Part shown: in pieces, positions 9,221 to 18,641 of the stretch
Numbering within the stretch: the first letter of the stretch is position 1
Layout: each line of letters begins with the position of its first letter
NCBI GenBank assembly: GCA_024763555.1
Contig: JANTFG010000004.1
Span: 1 to 32,524 of the forward strand
Direction: 5' to 3'
Length of the DNA stretch: 32,524 nucleotides
Origin: Thermoanaerobaculales bacterium
GTDB taxonomy: Bacteria > Acidobacteriota > Thermoanaerobaculia > Thermoanaerobaculales > Sulfomarinibacteraceae
Notes under the pieces: generated by a model
The model's database searches: none
What the model was told of the DNA's origin: nothing
What the model saw: only the letters and a program-made list of their open reading frames with translations
Position numbers and translations under genes: made by a program

Positions 9221-9823
9221 ATGATTAAGATCAATCTGATATCCGATGAACCAACCGTAGCGGCCACCAGAAAGAAGAGTACGGAGATTTCCCTGGGAGG
9301 CCACCAGGGCGATATCATTCTCCTGAGTATTCTGGTAATCGCTCTTGTGATTGCCGGTGGGAGATGGTATGTCCTGCACAGCAAGATTGTGGAATTGCAG
9401 GGAGTTGAAGCGCAGAAACGTGCTGAACGCGATGATTTGCAGCAGTACATCAAGAAGGCTGATGAGTTGGAGGCCAAGCGTGCCGAGCTCAAGAAGAAGA
9501 TCGATACGATCCGGAAGCTCAAGGAGCAGCAGCAGGGTCCGGTGCATATTCTTGATGAACTGTCACGAGCGCTTCCGGATCTCGTTTGGCTGACGAATTT
9601 GAAGTTGGCCGGTGCGACGGTGACACTGCGGGGGATGGCGCTGGACGAAAACGCAATCGCGAATTACATGACCAATCTCGAAGCCTCCCCCTATGTCAAA
9701 AAGGCTGCTCTCAAGGGTTTCCAGCGGAAGGGTCAAACGGACGCCTTCAGTTTTGAATTGAGCTGTGACTTTACCTATACGCCGGCCACAATCAAGAGTG
9801 CCTCCGGCGGATCAGAGAGTTGA
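9221..9823 (+). CDS. pilN: Type IV pilus assembly protein PilN
   Basis: 'MIKINLISDEP' start, single TM, coiled coil, 'LDELSRALPDLVWLTNLKLAGATVTLRGMALDENAIANYMTNLEASPY'; between pilM and pilO. Confidence 0.95.
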   Translation: MIKINLISDEPTVAATRKKSTEISLGGHQGDIILLSILVIALVIAGGRWYVLHSKIVELQGVEAQKRAERDDLQQYIKKADELEAKRAELKKKIDTIRKLKEQQQGPVHILDELSRALPDLVWLTNLKLAGATVTLRGMALDENAIANYMTNLEASPYVKKAALKGFQRKGQTDAFSFELSCDFTYTPATIKSASGGSES

Positions 9824-9839
9824 GGGGGGGGTAGTCGGT

Positions 9840-10421
9840 ATGGCACTGGATCTCAATGAAAAACCATGGTACGTCGCGCTCATTGTGGGGCTTGTCCTGG
9901 GAGGCGCTATCCTGTTTGCAGGGAATTCCTATCTGTTCAAGGATCAGAAAAAACAGATTGCAAATTTGGAGGAGAGTATCGATGGTCTGAAGCGCGAGAT
10001 TGAGAAGGGCCTCCGGGCGAAAGCTGACCTTCCAAAGCTTGAAGATGATATCCGCGGTTACGAAATCGACTTGCAGCGCCTGACGAAAATTCTTCCAACG
10101 AAGAAGCAGACTCCGGCTCTGATCAAGCGTCTGAAGCAATTGACAGAGCAGGGCTTCTTCAGTTTGAACACCTTTAAGCCCGGGGCCTTTATCGACAAGG
10201 AGTATTACTACGAGTGGCCGATTCAGGTTAATCTGGCCGGCACCTACCACCAGCTTGGCCTTTTCTTCGATCGACTGAGCCGTTTTTCACGGATTATCAA
10301 TGTCAACGAGCTGGAAATCTCGCCGGTAGCTAAGTCGAAGAAGGATTATTCGATTAAGGCGACCTTTACTCAGCGAACCTTCGTCTACAAGGGTGAGAAG
10401 CCGAATGGAGGGGGAATGTGA
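9840..10421 (+). CDS. pilO: Type IV pilus assembly protein PilO
   Basis: N-terminal TM, coiled coil, 'EWPIQVNLAGTYHQLGLFFDRLSRFSRIINVNELEI' (PilO signature); SD GAGGGGGG upstream of ATG 9840. Confidence 0.95.
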   Translation: MALDLNEKPWYVALIVGLVLGGAILFAGNSYLFKDQKKQIANLEESIDGLKREIEKGLRAKADLPKLEDDIRGYEIDLQRLTKILPTKKQTPALIKRLKQLTEQGFFSLNTFKPGAFIDKEYYYEWPIQVNLAGTYHQLGLFFDRLSRFSRIINVNELEISPVAKSKKDYSIKATFTQRTFVYKGEKPNGGGM

Positions 10422-10945
10422 TGAAAATACCCGTTTTCCTCATCGCCGCCCTGGCTGCTGCATTCTGTTTCTGGCCTCCGGCCCTCAGGGCGCAGGATGG
10501 CGGAGAAGGTCTTAAGCAGCAGGCTGAGGCTCTTGGTGAAGAAGAGGTTGATGTATCGAAAATCGACCAGATCCTGAGGGGCGAGCAGGAGGCCAATCAG
10601 GGAGAGTATTTCAGTTATGATCCTGCAGGCCGTCGAGATCCTTTCAGGTCTCTTCTCAAAGGTCGAAACAAACCTGATGAGCTGGCAAACCAGGTGAGGC
10701 CTCCAGGATTGCCGGGCATGATGATCGAAGAGTTGAGCCTTGAGGGGATCATCGATACGCCGGCGGGGATCATGGCTTTTGTTCTCGGTCGCGATAATGT
10801 GTCCTACATTATCCGTCCGGGTACGAAGTTATATAATGGTGAAGTGAAAGATATTCAGCAGGACCGTGTCATATTCCGGCAGCAGGTTAACGATCCGAAG
10901 CAGACTCGGCCTTATGAAGAGGTCGTCCGCGTTCTCTCGGAATAG
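10421..10945 (+). CDS. pilP: Type IV pilus assembly protein PilP
   Basis: Signal sequence, then 'YDPAGRRDPFRSLLKGRNK', 'LSLEGIIDTPAGIMAFVLGRDNVSYIIRPGTKLYNGEVKDIQQDRVIFRQ' (PilP); start overlaps the pilO stop. Confidence 0.92.
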   Translation: MKIPVFLIAALAAAFCFWPPALRAQDGGEGLKQQAEALGEEEVDVSKIDQILRGEQEANQGEYFSYDPAGRRDPFRSLLKGRNKPDELANQVRPPGLPGMMIEELSLEGIIDTPAGIMAFVLGRDNVSYIIRPGTKLYNGEVKDIQQDRVIFRQQVNDPKQTRPYEEVVRVLSE

Positions 10946-10960
10946 TAGCGTGAGGAAGAG

Positions 10961-13363
10961 ATGGAATTGGGGGATGGCATGATGAGTAGGAACGCCCGCA
11001 TTCTGATGGTCGCGGTGGGGCTCGTGGTGCTTGGACTGGGGTCCGGCATGGCGGAGCCGATGACCGGAGCGGTCATTCGTGGTTTGGCGGTCAACCAGGG
11101 TCCCACGGGACCGGAGATTCATCTTCGGGCCTCAGGGCCGTTGGAGACGGTCCATTACTCGCCTCAGCCGGGCCTTTGGGTAGTTGATATGCCCGATGCG
11201 ACCTGGGAGCAGAGTATCGGTCGCCTCGAGGACCCCTCGGCCGGGATTGAGGTGGCTGAGCTCAGCCATGTCAAGGAGTTCGGTAAGACGCACTCCCGGT
11301 TGACGGTTCGCTTGGCTTCACAGGGAGATCTTGAGGTTTCCAGGTTAGACGACGGTTTGCTTCTCAGATTCAGCCAGCAGGCTGGCGCGGCGCAGTCGTC
11401 CGCGGTAGCTGCCTCGCCCCTTGCGACCCTTCCACCGGTAAAAAATGTTGTCGGCATACCAGCGAATGAGAAGAGTCTTTCTCTGGAAGCCGTTGAGGTG
11501 GTCCGTGTTGGTGACGGGGTTGAGGTGCGCCTTGACGCCTCCGCAGCTCTGAGCGCCAAGATTCTTCGGATTCCGGCACCGGATCGCCTGGTTCTCGATT
11601 TTGAGGGCGTGGTTGATCGAGTGGAACGGCATGCTTTTCCGGTCAATTCAGAGCAGGTCAATCGCGTGCGATTGGCTCAGCACCAGGGTTTTCCGAACCC
11701 GGTGACACGAATGGTTGTCGATCTCCAATCACCGGTGGATTACAGTTTTGACACGACGAGCGAAGGGGCCGTTCTCAGGGTCGGCACAAACGGGGAGAAC
11801 AGGCCTTCCGAATCACAGAAAGCAGTCGTTGTCCGGAATATGACAATCACGAACCTCGGATCTGAGGGCCGGGTTCAGGCCGAATCGCAGCCGGAGCAGG
11901 CGGTGGTTTCGACGGCGCCCAGGGCAGTTGCTCAGCCCAAGGTGGAAGAGACCGGAGTGCCTGTCGAGGCTCAACCTGAGCCTGACCTGGCGGCCAAAGA
12001 CACTAATCTTCAATCCGCCCCCAATCCATGGGTGGCTGATCCTCATCAGTTGATGGAAGAGGCAGCTGCGGCCCACGAGCTTGATCTCCCTCAGTCTTCG
12101 GATTCGAACTACCAGACAACCGAGGTTGAAACCGACGAGGTGCAGTTCACAGGTGATCCGATTACCCTGACCCTGAAGGATGCGGATATCAAGGATGTTC
12201 TGAAGACATTCTCGGCATTGACCCATCTCAATATTGTCATCGATCCCTCGGTCGGCGGCACGGTCACTGTTGAACTCCGAGATGTTCCCTGGGACCAGGC
12301 TCTTGATCTCATTCTCAAGATCAATGGTCTCGATTACGTGCTGGAGAACAACGTTCTTCGAGTTTCTACCGTTCAGAAACTCAGTGCGGAAAAAGCTGCC
12401 CGGGCTAAATTTCTGAAGGATCAGGAAACGGCCCAGCCTCTGAAGACGGTCGTCAAGCCACTCTCCTATGCAAAGGCCCAGGAGGTCAAACAGCTCCTCT
12501 CAGAGGATTCATACCTGATGTCGGAACGTGGTTCCGTGGTCGTCGATCCTCGAACGAACACGCTGATTATCAGGGATACGATTGATCGGGTCGAGGGAGT
12601 GTTGAGACTGATCGATACCCTGGATCAGCCGACTCCACAGGTCGTGATCGAGGGTCGGATCGTTGAGACGACGAAGACTTTTTCCCGTCAGCTGGGTATC
12701 AACTGGAGTTTCAACTCCATTAACGATGCGGCGCACGGAAATTCGACCGGTCTCGCCTTTCCAAGTTCGATTAGTTCTCAGGGCGGCGTCAATCTCGGAG
12801 CATCGAATTCCAGCGCGGGCTTCATCGGACTGTCCTTTGGAGACATCCTCAATACTTTCAATCTGGATTTTCTCCTTTCCGCTGCTGAGGCGGAGGGCGT
12901 CGCAAAGATTGTGTCGACGCCACGAGTGACTACCCAGAATCTCAAGCGCGCACGAATTCGATCCGGTCTGCAGATTCCGGTGCAGACAGTTGCGAATAAT
13001 ACGGTGACGGTTCAGTATGTCGATGCGACCCTCAACCTGGAAGTCACACCTCAAATTACTGCCGAAGGAACGGTGAATCTTGATCTCAGCATCAAGAAGC
13101 AGCAGCCCTTACAGGCCGGGGTCATCACCGGTGGAAATAACGCACCGATTTCGACCCGCGATGCACAGACCGAACTCCTTGTTCGTGACGGCGGTACAAC
13201 GGTTATCGGTGGTATTTATCAGATTGATAACCAGGATAATCGGAATTCGGTACCGGGCCTGTCGAAGATTCCTGTCCTCGGCGCGCTCTTCAGGAACCAT
13301 TCGGTCAGTACGAAGCATGATGAACTCCTGATTTTTATCACTCCCAGGATTGTCAAATACTAA
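10961..13363 (+). CDS. pilQ: Type IV pilus secretin PilQ with AMIN domains
   Basis: AMIN-like N-terminal domains, STN-like 'ITLTLKDADIKDVLKTFSALTHLNIVIDPSVGGTVTVELRDVPWDQALDLILKINGLDY', secretin core 'LLVRDGGTTVIGGIYQ...VPGLSKIPVLGALFRNHSVSTKHDELLIFITPRIVK'. Confidence 0.98.
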   Translation: MELGDGMMSRNARILMVAVGLVVLGLGSGMAEPMTGAVIRGLAVNQGPTGPEIHLRASGPLETVHYSPQPGLWVVDMPDATWEQSIGRLEDPSAGIEVAELSHVKEFGKTHSRLTVRLASQGDLEVSRLDDGLLLRFSQQAGAAQSSAVAASPLATLPPVKNVVGIPANEKSLSLEAVEVVRVGDGVEVRLDASAALSAKILRIPAPDRLVLDFEGVVDRVERHAFPVNSEQVNRVRLAQHQGFPNPVTRMVVDLQSPVDYSFDTTSEGAVLRVGTNGENRPSESQKAVVVRNMTITNLGSEGRVQAESQPEQAVVSTAPRAVAQPKVEETGVPVEAQPEPDLAAKDTNLQSAPNPWVADPHQLMEEAAAAHELDLPQSSDSNYQTTEVETDEVQFTGDPITLTLKDADIKDVLKTFSALTHLNIVIDPSVGGTVTVELRDVPWDQALDLILKINGLDYVLENNVLRVSTVQKLSAEKAARAKFLKDQETAQPLKTVVKPLSYAKAQEVKQLLSEDSYLMSERGSVVVDPRTNTLIIRDTIDRVEGVLRLIDTLDQPTPQVVIEGRIVETTKTFSRQLGINWSFNSINDAAHGNSTGLAFPSSISSQGGVNLGASNSSAGFIGLSFGDILNTFNLDFLLSAAEAEGVAKIVSTPRVTTQNLKRARIRSGLQIPVQTVANNTVTVQYVDATLNLEVTPQITAEGTVNLDLSIKKQQPLQAGVITGGNNAPISTRDAQTELLVRDGGTTVIGGIYQIDNQDNRNSVPGLSKIPVLGALFRNHSVSTKHDELLIFITPRIVKY

Positions 13364-13375
13364 GGAGGAGAGGCG

Positions 13376-13930
13376 ATGCGCCGTTTCTTTGTCATTTCTT
13401 TTGCATGTGTGCTTGCAGTTGGGCTGCTGAGTTGCAGCGGGGGTTCAGGCCTTGATAATACGGGTGTGCCGGTCTTCCTGACTGTTGACATCACCGAGAA
13501 CAACCCTGACATCAATGTTTGTATTGGTGGGGTTGACGTAGCGGTCACCAATATGAGAATTACCTCTGCGCCAAAGGATCCTTCGGGTACCCTGAGCGCC
13601 AACCAGGATGTCAATCTCAGAGACTGGGATGTGACTCCTGAGAGGGAAGACGGGGGGACGGTGACAAGCCCGGTATGGCACACCCAACAGCAGGTGTACG
13701 TGCCGGCGGGGGGTACGGCGACCCTCGAGAATTATCGAGTCTACCCCTCTGATTATCTTGAGAATGCGCCTTTCAACTACCTCTTCCCGGAAAACGGTGG
13801 TTTTGACCCTGAAACCGGAGCGGCAAGCGTTCGCGAGACCCTGAATCTCGTGATCAGCGGTAGAACCGTGTCGGGCAAGGAAATCTCGACCCCCAGGGTT
13901 CCGCTCCAGTACCACTTTTATTGTAATTAG
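13376..13930 (+). CDS. Small secreted lipoprotein of unknown function downstream of pilQ
   Basis: Signal peptide with lipobox 'MRRFFVISFACVLAVGLLSC-SGGSG'; 13 nt after pilQ; SD AAGGAGGAG. Confidence 0.85.
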   Translation: MRRFFVISFACVLAVGLLSCSGGSGLDNTGVPVFLTVDITENNPDINVCIGGVDVAVTNMRITSAPKDPSGTLSANQDVNLRDWDVTPEREDGGTVTSPVWHTQQQVYVPAGGTATLENYRVYPSDYLENAPFNYLFPENGGFDPETGAASVRETLNLVISGRTVSGKEISTPRVPLQYHFYCN

Positions 13931-13945
13931 ACGGAGGTCTTGAAG

Positions 13946-16900
13946 ATGAGCAGGTTTTTTAAGGGAATTGCACTTACGGCGGCTCTGGTTCTGGCCTCCT
14001 GTTCAGGCGGAGGTGGCTCCAAGAATCCCCCTCCGGCCCCGACCAATCCGGTGTGGGCCGTGAATTCTTTCACAGCTTCGGATACTCAGGTCTTCGTAAA
14101 TACAACTGTCGTTCTGACGGCATCCGTGACGAAAGACGGAAATACGGCGCCCGACGGCACAACAGTCGAGTTTAGCGTGAACGGGACGGTTCTCGCCCGA
14201 TCAGCGACTGCTGCCGGTATCGCAAAGGCAGGTTTTATTCCGAGTGAGGCGGGGGCCTATTCATGCCGAGCCAAGGTGGTCAATGTCACCAGCGATCTGA
14301 CGGTTATTGCGACGGAACACTCACCCTCGGATACTCTCAAGATCCTTCCCCCCCTGCTCCCGGATCAGGGTTCTTATGCCGGAGGCGAGCAGGTGATGAT
14401 CAAGGCCCAGGCAGTCGTAGCCCCGGTTGAAGTTGATTTCACCGTCGGTGGTGTGGCCTATCCCGCTGAGGTCGTCGAGGTCCAGGAGAGCAACCCACCC
14501 TCCGCAGAGGGAATGATCACCATTCGGACTCCGGCGGTGACCGCTACTGATTACACCCTCGGTTCGAAAGCCGATATCACGGTACGAACAGCGGTCGGAA
14601 CTTCTGAGGCACAGACGGCAAGCGCTCCGGAGGCCTTTACCTACCTTGCACAGCAATCCCTCGAGGTCTATCAGCCCTTCGATCCCCTTTCAGCGAGTTA
14701 TGAGGGTGGCGATACGATTTTGATCCACGGTCGGGGAATACAGGCGCCGGCCGAAGTCCGCTTTGTCCTCGGCGATAACGAGTTTCTTGGCCTTCACGTC
14801 AGTGTCACTGAGAGCAACCCCCTCAGTGCCGAAGGAGTCATCGCTGTTGAAACGCCCTTTATTCCAGTTAACTTGCGCCTCAGAGACACGCAGGATCAGA
14901 ACTTAATCGTGGCGGCCCCGGTTGACGTCAAGGTGACGATTGCTGCAAATACGGCGGATGCTCAGACCGAGCTGGTGCCCAGCGCATTCACCTTCACCCC
15001 GGGCTCCTCGGCTGTCGGTGGTGTAGCTTATCCGGAGCCGATGATCTACCTGGTGAATCCGAACCACGGATCGCCCGGAGGCGGGGAGCAGATCACCATT
15101 ATTGGAAACGGTTTCCGGGGTGAGGAATATGATTCCGCAGGAAATGTCATCGGGACGCCGATTGCGGTCGACAGTGTGACATTCACCCTTCCGGACTCTC
15201 GAGTCCTGACCGGCATTGTTCAGACGGTTTCAACCGACGGAACTCAGATCGTAGTCATGACTCCGCCCTTCTCGACTGTACCGATCACTTCTCAGCAACT
15301 TGTCGATGTCAGCGTCGTCAGCTTGAGGACCGATGATCTCGGTCAGCAGGCGTCTGCCACCCTGAACAGCGGTTTTGTCCTCATTCCCGATCAGCCGACG
15401 CCGGAAATTACGGCTATCGCGCCGACCGGCGGGCCGATCGACGGTGGCACCGAAGTCACGATCTTCGGCCACGGTTTCCAGACCCCGGCGCAGGTGACCT
15501 TCGGGACCCTGGAAGCGGTCAACGTCGAGGTAACCGACGATCAGAGTATTGCGGATCAGGACAGAATCGTCTGTGTGACACCGGACTACTCCCAGCAGGG
15601 TGTTCAGCCTCCGACCGCGGTTAACGTGCAGGTACGTAATGTACTCTCGGGAAAGACCTCGAATACCCTGAGTTACACCTACGGAGACAATCTCTATATC
15701 AGCAGTAATGCACCCGTCGAAGGTGGGCCAGGGGACTCGGTTATCATCTACGGTTCAGGTTTCGAGGCGCCGCTGCATGTTGATTTTGTTCCGGGAGGAA
15801 CGAAGAAACTTCTTGCTGGGGAGATCAGGCTGGAAGTTCTTTCGGTTTCAGGCACTGAGATTCTGGCCCGCTTCCCGATGGATTCTCCCGTCGCCTGCGA
15901 GAATGTCGCTGGGAGCTTCCGGATTACCCTCGTGGAAAGCTCCGAGGTGATTGAAGGTGGGCTGTTTACCTATCTCGGCAGTACGCCTCATATCTACAGC
16001 GTCGTACCGATCTTCGTACAGGAAACCTCAGGTGGGGATGGTGTCAGTCCGACGGATATCACCATCAATGGTGATTTCTTCAATTCCGATCTCATCGTCG
16101 AGATTGAGGGTTATCGGATGCCGAACAGCGCGGTCAATGTCGTGAATTCGACCCAGATTGGTGTCAGTAACATCCCGGCGCCCAATGATTTCGATATCAA
16201 GTGGGATCAGACACCCTGTCTGACAGACGCCGGCCTCCAGGGGATCCGCCGAACCTCGACTCCGGTCGACGTCACGGTGACCAATCTCCCCGGAGAATGT
16301 TCCGTTACCCTGGCGGGCGGCCTGGTCTACGAGCCGGAGCAGCCGGTGGAGTGTATTGTGTCGCCGGTCATGACAGTAACCGAACCCACCTTTGCCGCCA
16401 CCGAGGCGGGAAGCTGTTCGGCGCCGCAGCCGCTGGTGATTTTCAACGGAGGCGGGGGAAGTCTCGACATTACCTCGATGACGCTCCAGGGTCCCTTCCA
16501 GTACGGCGCCGCACCGGTCTTTCCGCTGACTGTTGCGCCCTTTACCTCGGACTCCAGCGTAACCATCCAGTATTGTCCGGTCACGGACGATGGTCTGGTG
16601 CAACCTGGGCAGCTGGTGATCGTCAGTAACGATCCAGGAAGTCCCACGACCGTCGCTCTTGAGGGTCAGGAAGCCTTTCCGGTAATCTCAGCTGCGGATC
16701 TGACGATGAGCTGTGCAGCGGGTTCCACATGCGCTGGGACGATCACGGTTACGAATCCTGGGGCACAGGATCTGAGCTGGACTGAAGCAATCGTCGGCGA
16801 CTCCGAACTGACGGTCGCAGCCTCCGACGGCGCTGCGGTAGCCGGCGGAAGCGGCACCATCACGATCCAGATGGACGCGACGGCCGCCTTGGCCGGTGAT

Positions 16901-16990
16901 ACCCTTACGGGGACGGTGACCATTACCGCGGGTGAGCCTGATGCGCAGGGCTCTCCGGCGACCGTCAATGTGACTGGAAACGTCAGTTAG
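13946..16990 (+). CDS. Large lipoprotein with repeated IPT/TIG-like Ig domains and C-terminal ASH/BACON-like beta-sandwich domains
   Basis: Lipobox 'LVLASC-SGGGGS'; repeated TIG-like motifs such as 'IYLVNPNHGSPGGGEQITIIGNGF', 'ITAIAPTGGPIDGGTEVTIFGHGFQTPAQVTFG', 'ISSNAPVEGGPGDSVIIYGSGFEAPLHVDF'. ATG 13946 preferred over TTG 13940 because of SD (ACGGAGG) spacing. Confidence 0.9.
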   Translation: MSRFFKGIALTAALVLASCSGGGGSKNPPPAPTNPVWAVNSFTASDTQVFVNTTVVLTASVTKDGNTAPDGTTVEFSVNGTVLARSATAAGIAKAGFIPSEAGAYSCRAKVVNVTSDLTVIATEHSPSDTLKILPPLLPDQGSYAGGEQVMIKAQAVVAPVEVDFTVGGVAYPAEVVEVQESNPPSAEGMITIRTPAVTATDYTLGSKADITVRTAVGTSEAQTASAPEAFTYLAQQSLEVYQPFDPLSASYEGGDTILIHGRGIQAPAEVRFVLGDNEFLGLHVSVTESNPLSAEGVIAVETPFIPVNLRLRDTQDQNLIVAAPVDVKVTIAANTADAQTELVPSAFTFTPGSSAVGGVAYPEPMIYLVNPNHGSPGGGEQITIIGNGFRGEEYDSAGNVIGTPIAVDSVTFTLPDSRVLTGIVQTVSTDGTQIVVMTPPFSTVPITSQQLVDVSVVSLRTDDLGQQASATLNSGFVLIPDQPTPEITAIAPTGGPIDGGTEVTIFGHGFQTPAQVTFGTLEAVNVEVTDDQSIADQDRIVCVTPDYSQQGVQPPTAVNVQVRNVLSGKTSNTLSYTYGDNLYISSNAPVEGGPGDSVIIYGSGFEAPLHVDFVPGGTKKLLAGEIRLEVLSVSGTEILARFPMDSPVACENVAGSFRITLVESSEVIEGGLFTYLGSTPHIYSVVPIFVQETSGGDGVSPTDITINGDFFNSDLIVEIEGYRMPNSAVNVVNSTQIGVSNIPAPNDFDIKWDQTPCLTDAGLQGIRRTSTPVDVTVTNLPGECSVTLAGGLVYEPEQPVECIVSPVMTVTEPTFAATEAGSCSAPQPLVIFNGGGGSLDITSMTLQGPFQYGAAPVFPLTVAPFTSDSSVTIQYCPVTDDGLVQPGQLVIVSNDPGSPTTVALEGQEAFPVISAADLTMSCAAGSTCAGTITVTNPGAQDLSWTEAIVGDSELTVAASDGAAVAGGSGTITIQMDATAALAGDTLTGTVTITAGEPDAQGSPATVNVTGNVS

Positions 16991-16996
16991 AGAAAA

Positions 16997-17035
16997 CGGG
17001 GCAGCGGCTGCGCGTCGCTGCCCCGGTTCTTTCTT
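16997..17035 (+). terminator. Hairpin terminator at the end of the pil operon, abutting the next start codon
   Basis: CGGGGCAGCG / gctgcgcgt / CGCTGCCCCG followed by GTTCTTTCTT, then ATG at 17036. Confidence 0.8.
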
Positions 17036-18283
17036 ATGCAGAATCGTATCGAGGAACTCCGCAGCCTGCTTCGGGCCGAGCCCGAATCACGACGCTTTTT
17101 TCAGCTCGGCGATCTGCTGAGGAAGATCGGGGATTCCGCCGAAGCCGAGAGAGTTCTTCGGGCCGGGCTCGAGCATCACCCGCGTTATACCGCTGCCTGG
17201 ATTTCGCTGGGACGGGTTCTTCTTGAACAGAAGGATTTTCAGGGAGCCGAGCGGGCATTCGCACGATCTCTTGAACTCGACCCCGAAAACTCCGTTGCCG
17301 CCCGCCTTCTCGGAGACACCTCCCTCGCCGCAGGCGAAAATATTCGTGCCATCAAGGCCTACAAACTGGCTCGCGCTCTGGGTGATCCGGAACTGGACGG
17401 CAAGATCGATGAAGTCCAGGCCTTGATTAATGCTGAGGTGACCCTGCCCGGCGTCTCGCCGGAGACACTCGGAGTCGAAACCGGGGACTCGCCGGTCGAG
17501 GAGGCTCTGACTTCCTCGCCTGCTCCGATGAGGTCCTCGCGAGAGGTCGTTTTTGTGGCTGATGAAGATCCCTTCGGGATCGACGCCGCTGATCTCCCGT
17601 CCTACGAGCATGGAGATGTCTTTGCTTCCGAAAGCGAAGCAACCGTCGAAGCCGTGGTAGTCGGTCGAGATGATGTCTTCGGAGGTACCGAGGCTGAGGA
17701 GAAAGGGGCCGATGAGGAGCGGGATGCGATTGCGGAGTCGGGAGAATCGGAATTTTCCGTAATCTCCGGCGAGAATGTGGCCGAAAGTCGGGAAATTCCC
17801 GAGGATTCTGTCGTGGCCCCTGAAGCGCCGGTGGCGGAAGAGGCTCGGTTGGACGAAGAGATGCCCCTGCCGACCGTGACTCTGGCGCAGCTCGCCTGGA
17901 ATCAGGGCGATGCTGCGATGGCGGAGTCAACTCTGAGGCTTCTGCTTCTCAAGGATCCGGAGAATATCGAGGCCCTTTCCCTCCTTGAGAAGATTCAGAC
18001 ATCCTCTTCGGAGAGCCGTGATCTTCCTGATGTGCCCGGGCTTGAACTTCCTACTCGGCCCGATGCTGCCGACGATGTTCCCCCCGGCCCCATGGCGACT
18101 GAAGAGATCGGGGAAGCCTTTTCCCCAGGTGAGCTTCCTTCGCCAGGCAGGGATGTGGGTGGAGCTGAAGAGATCGTGGCAGGATCGTTTTCAGCTACTC
18201 CGAGAGAGCTGTTGGGACGGAAAATTGCTGCCTTGAACTCTTGGGCTGAAAATATCCGGCTCGTTTCAGAGAGGATGAGCTGA
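17036..18283 (+). CDS. TPR-repeat protein with long acidic linker
   Basis: TPR units 'FFQLGDLLRKIGDSAEAERVLRAGLEHHPRYTAAWISLGRVLLEQKDFQGAERAFARSLELDPEN'; acidic low-complexity middle; C-terminal TPR-like 'LAQLAWNQGDAAMAESTLRLLLLKDPENIEALSLL'. Confidence 0.88.
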   Translation: MQNRIEELRSLLRAEPESRRFFQLGDLLRKIGDSAEAERVLRAGLEHHPRYTAAWISLGRVLLEQKDFQGAERAFARSLELDPENSVAARLLGDTSLAAGENIRAIKAYKLARALGDPELDGKIDEVQALINAEVTLPGVSPETLGVETGDSPVEEALTSSPAPMRSSREVVFVADEDPFGIDAADLPSYEHGDVFASESEATVEAVVVGRDDVFGGTEAEEKGADEERDAIAESGESEFSVISGENVAESREIPEDSVVAPEAPVAEEARLDEEMPLPTVTLAQLAWNQGDAAMAESTLRLLLLKDPENIEALSLLEKIQTSSSESRDLPDVPGLELPTRPDAADDVPPGPMATEEIGEAFSPGELPSPGRDVGGAEEIVAGSFSATPRELLGRKIAALNSWAENIRLVSERMS

Positions 18284-18630
18284 TGCAGGGTGTTTTGCAG
18301 AGGCTGCTTGAGAACTGTCCGGATGCCGAGTCAGTTGCTCTGATGGATCCGGACGGAATCCCCGTTCTTGTTGAACCCCGCGGATTTGATGTCGAGGTCA
18401 TCGGTGCCGAGATGGCTTCGATTGTACGGGAGATGGAAGAGGCCAGCCGAGAGCTTCAACATGGAGTCCTTCGGCAGCTGGAAGTTGGCACGGACGCTCG
18501 GAAGTTCTTGCTGACAACAATCGTTGAGGGTTATTTTCTTCTGCTTTTTCTTGAGGTTCAGGCGATCGGAGGGCGGGCCAAATTTTATTCCCGTCTCGCC
18601 CGGGAAGCACTCTACTCTGAATTGATATAG
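18283..18630 (+). CDS. Roadblock/LC7 (MglB-like) domain protein
   Basis: 'MQGVLQRLLENCPDAESVALMDPDGIPVLVEPRGFDVEVIGAEMASIVREMEEASRELQHGVLRQLEVGTDARKFLLTTIVEGYFLLLFL': Roadblock pattern; start overlaps upstream stop (TGATG). Confidence 0.85.
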   Translation: MQGVLQRLLENCPDAESVALMDPDGIPVLVEPRGFDVEVIGAEMASIVREMEEASRELQHGVLRQLEVGTDARKFLLTTIVEGYFLLLFLEVQAIGGRAKFYSRLAREALYSELI

Positions 18631-18641
18631 GAAAACCGACA

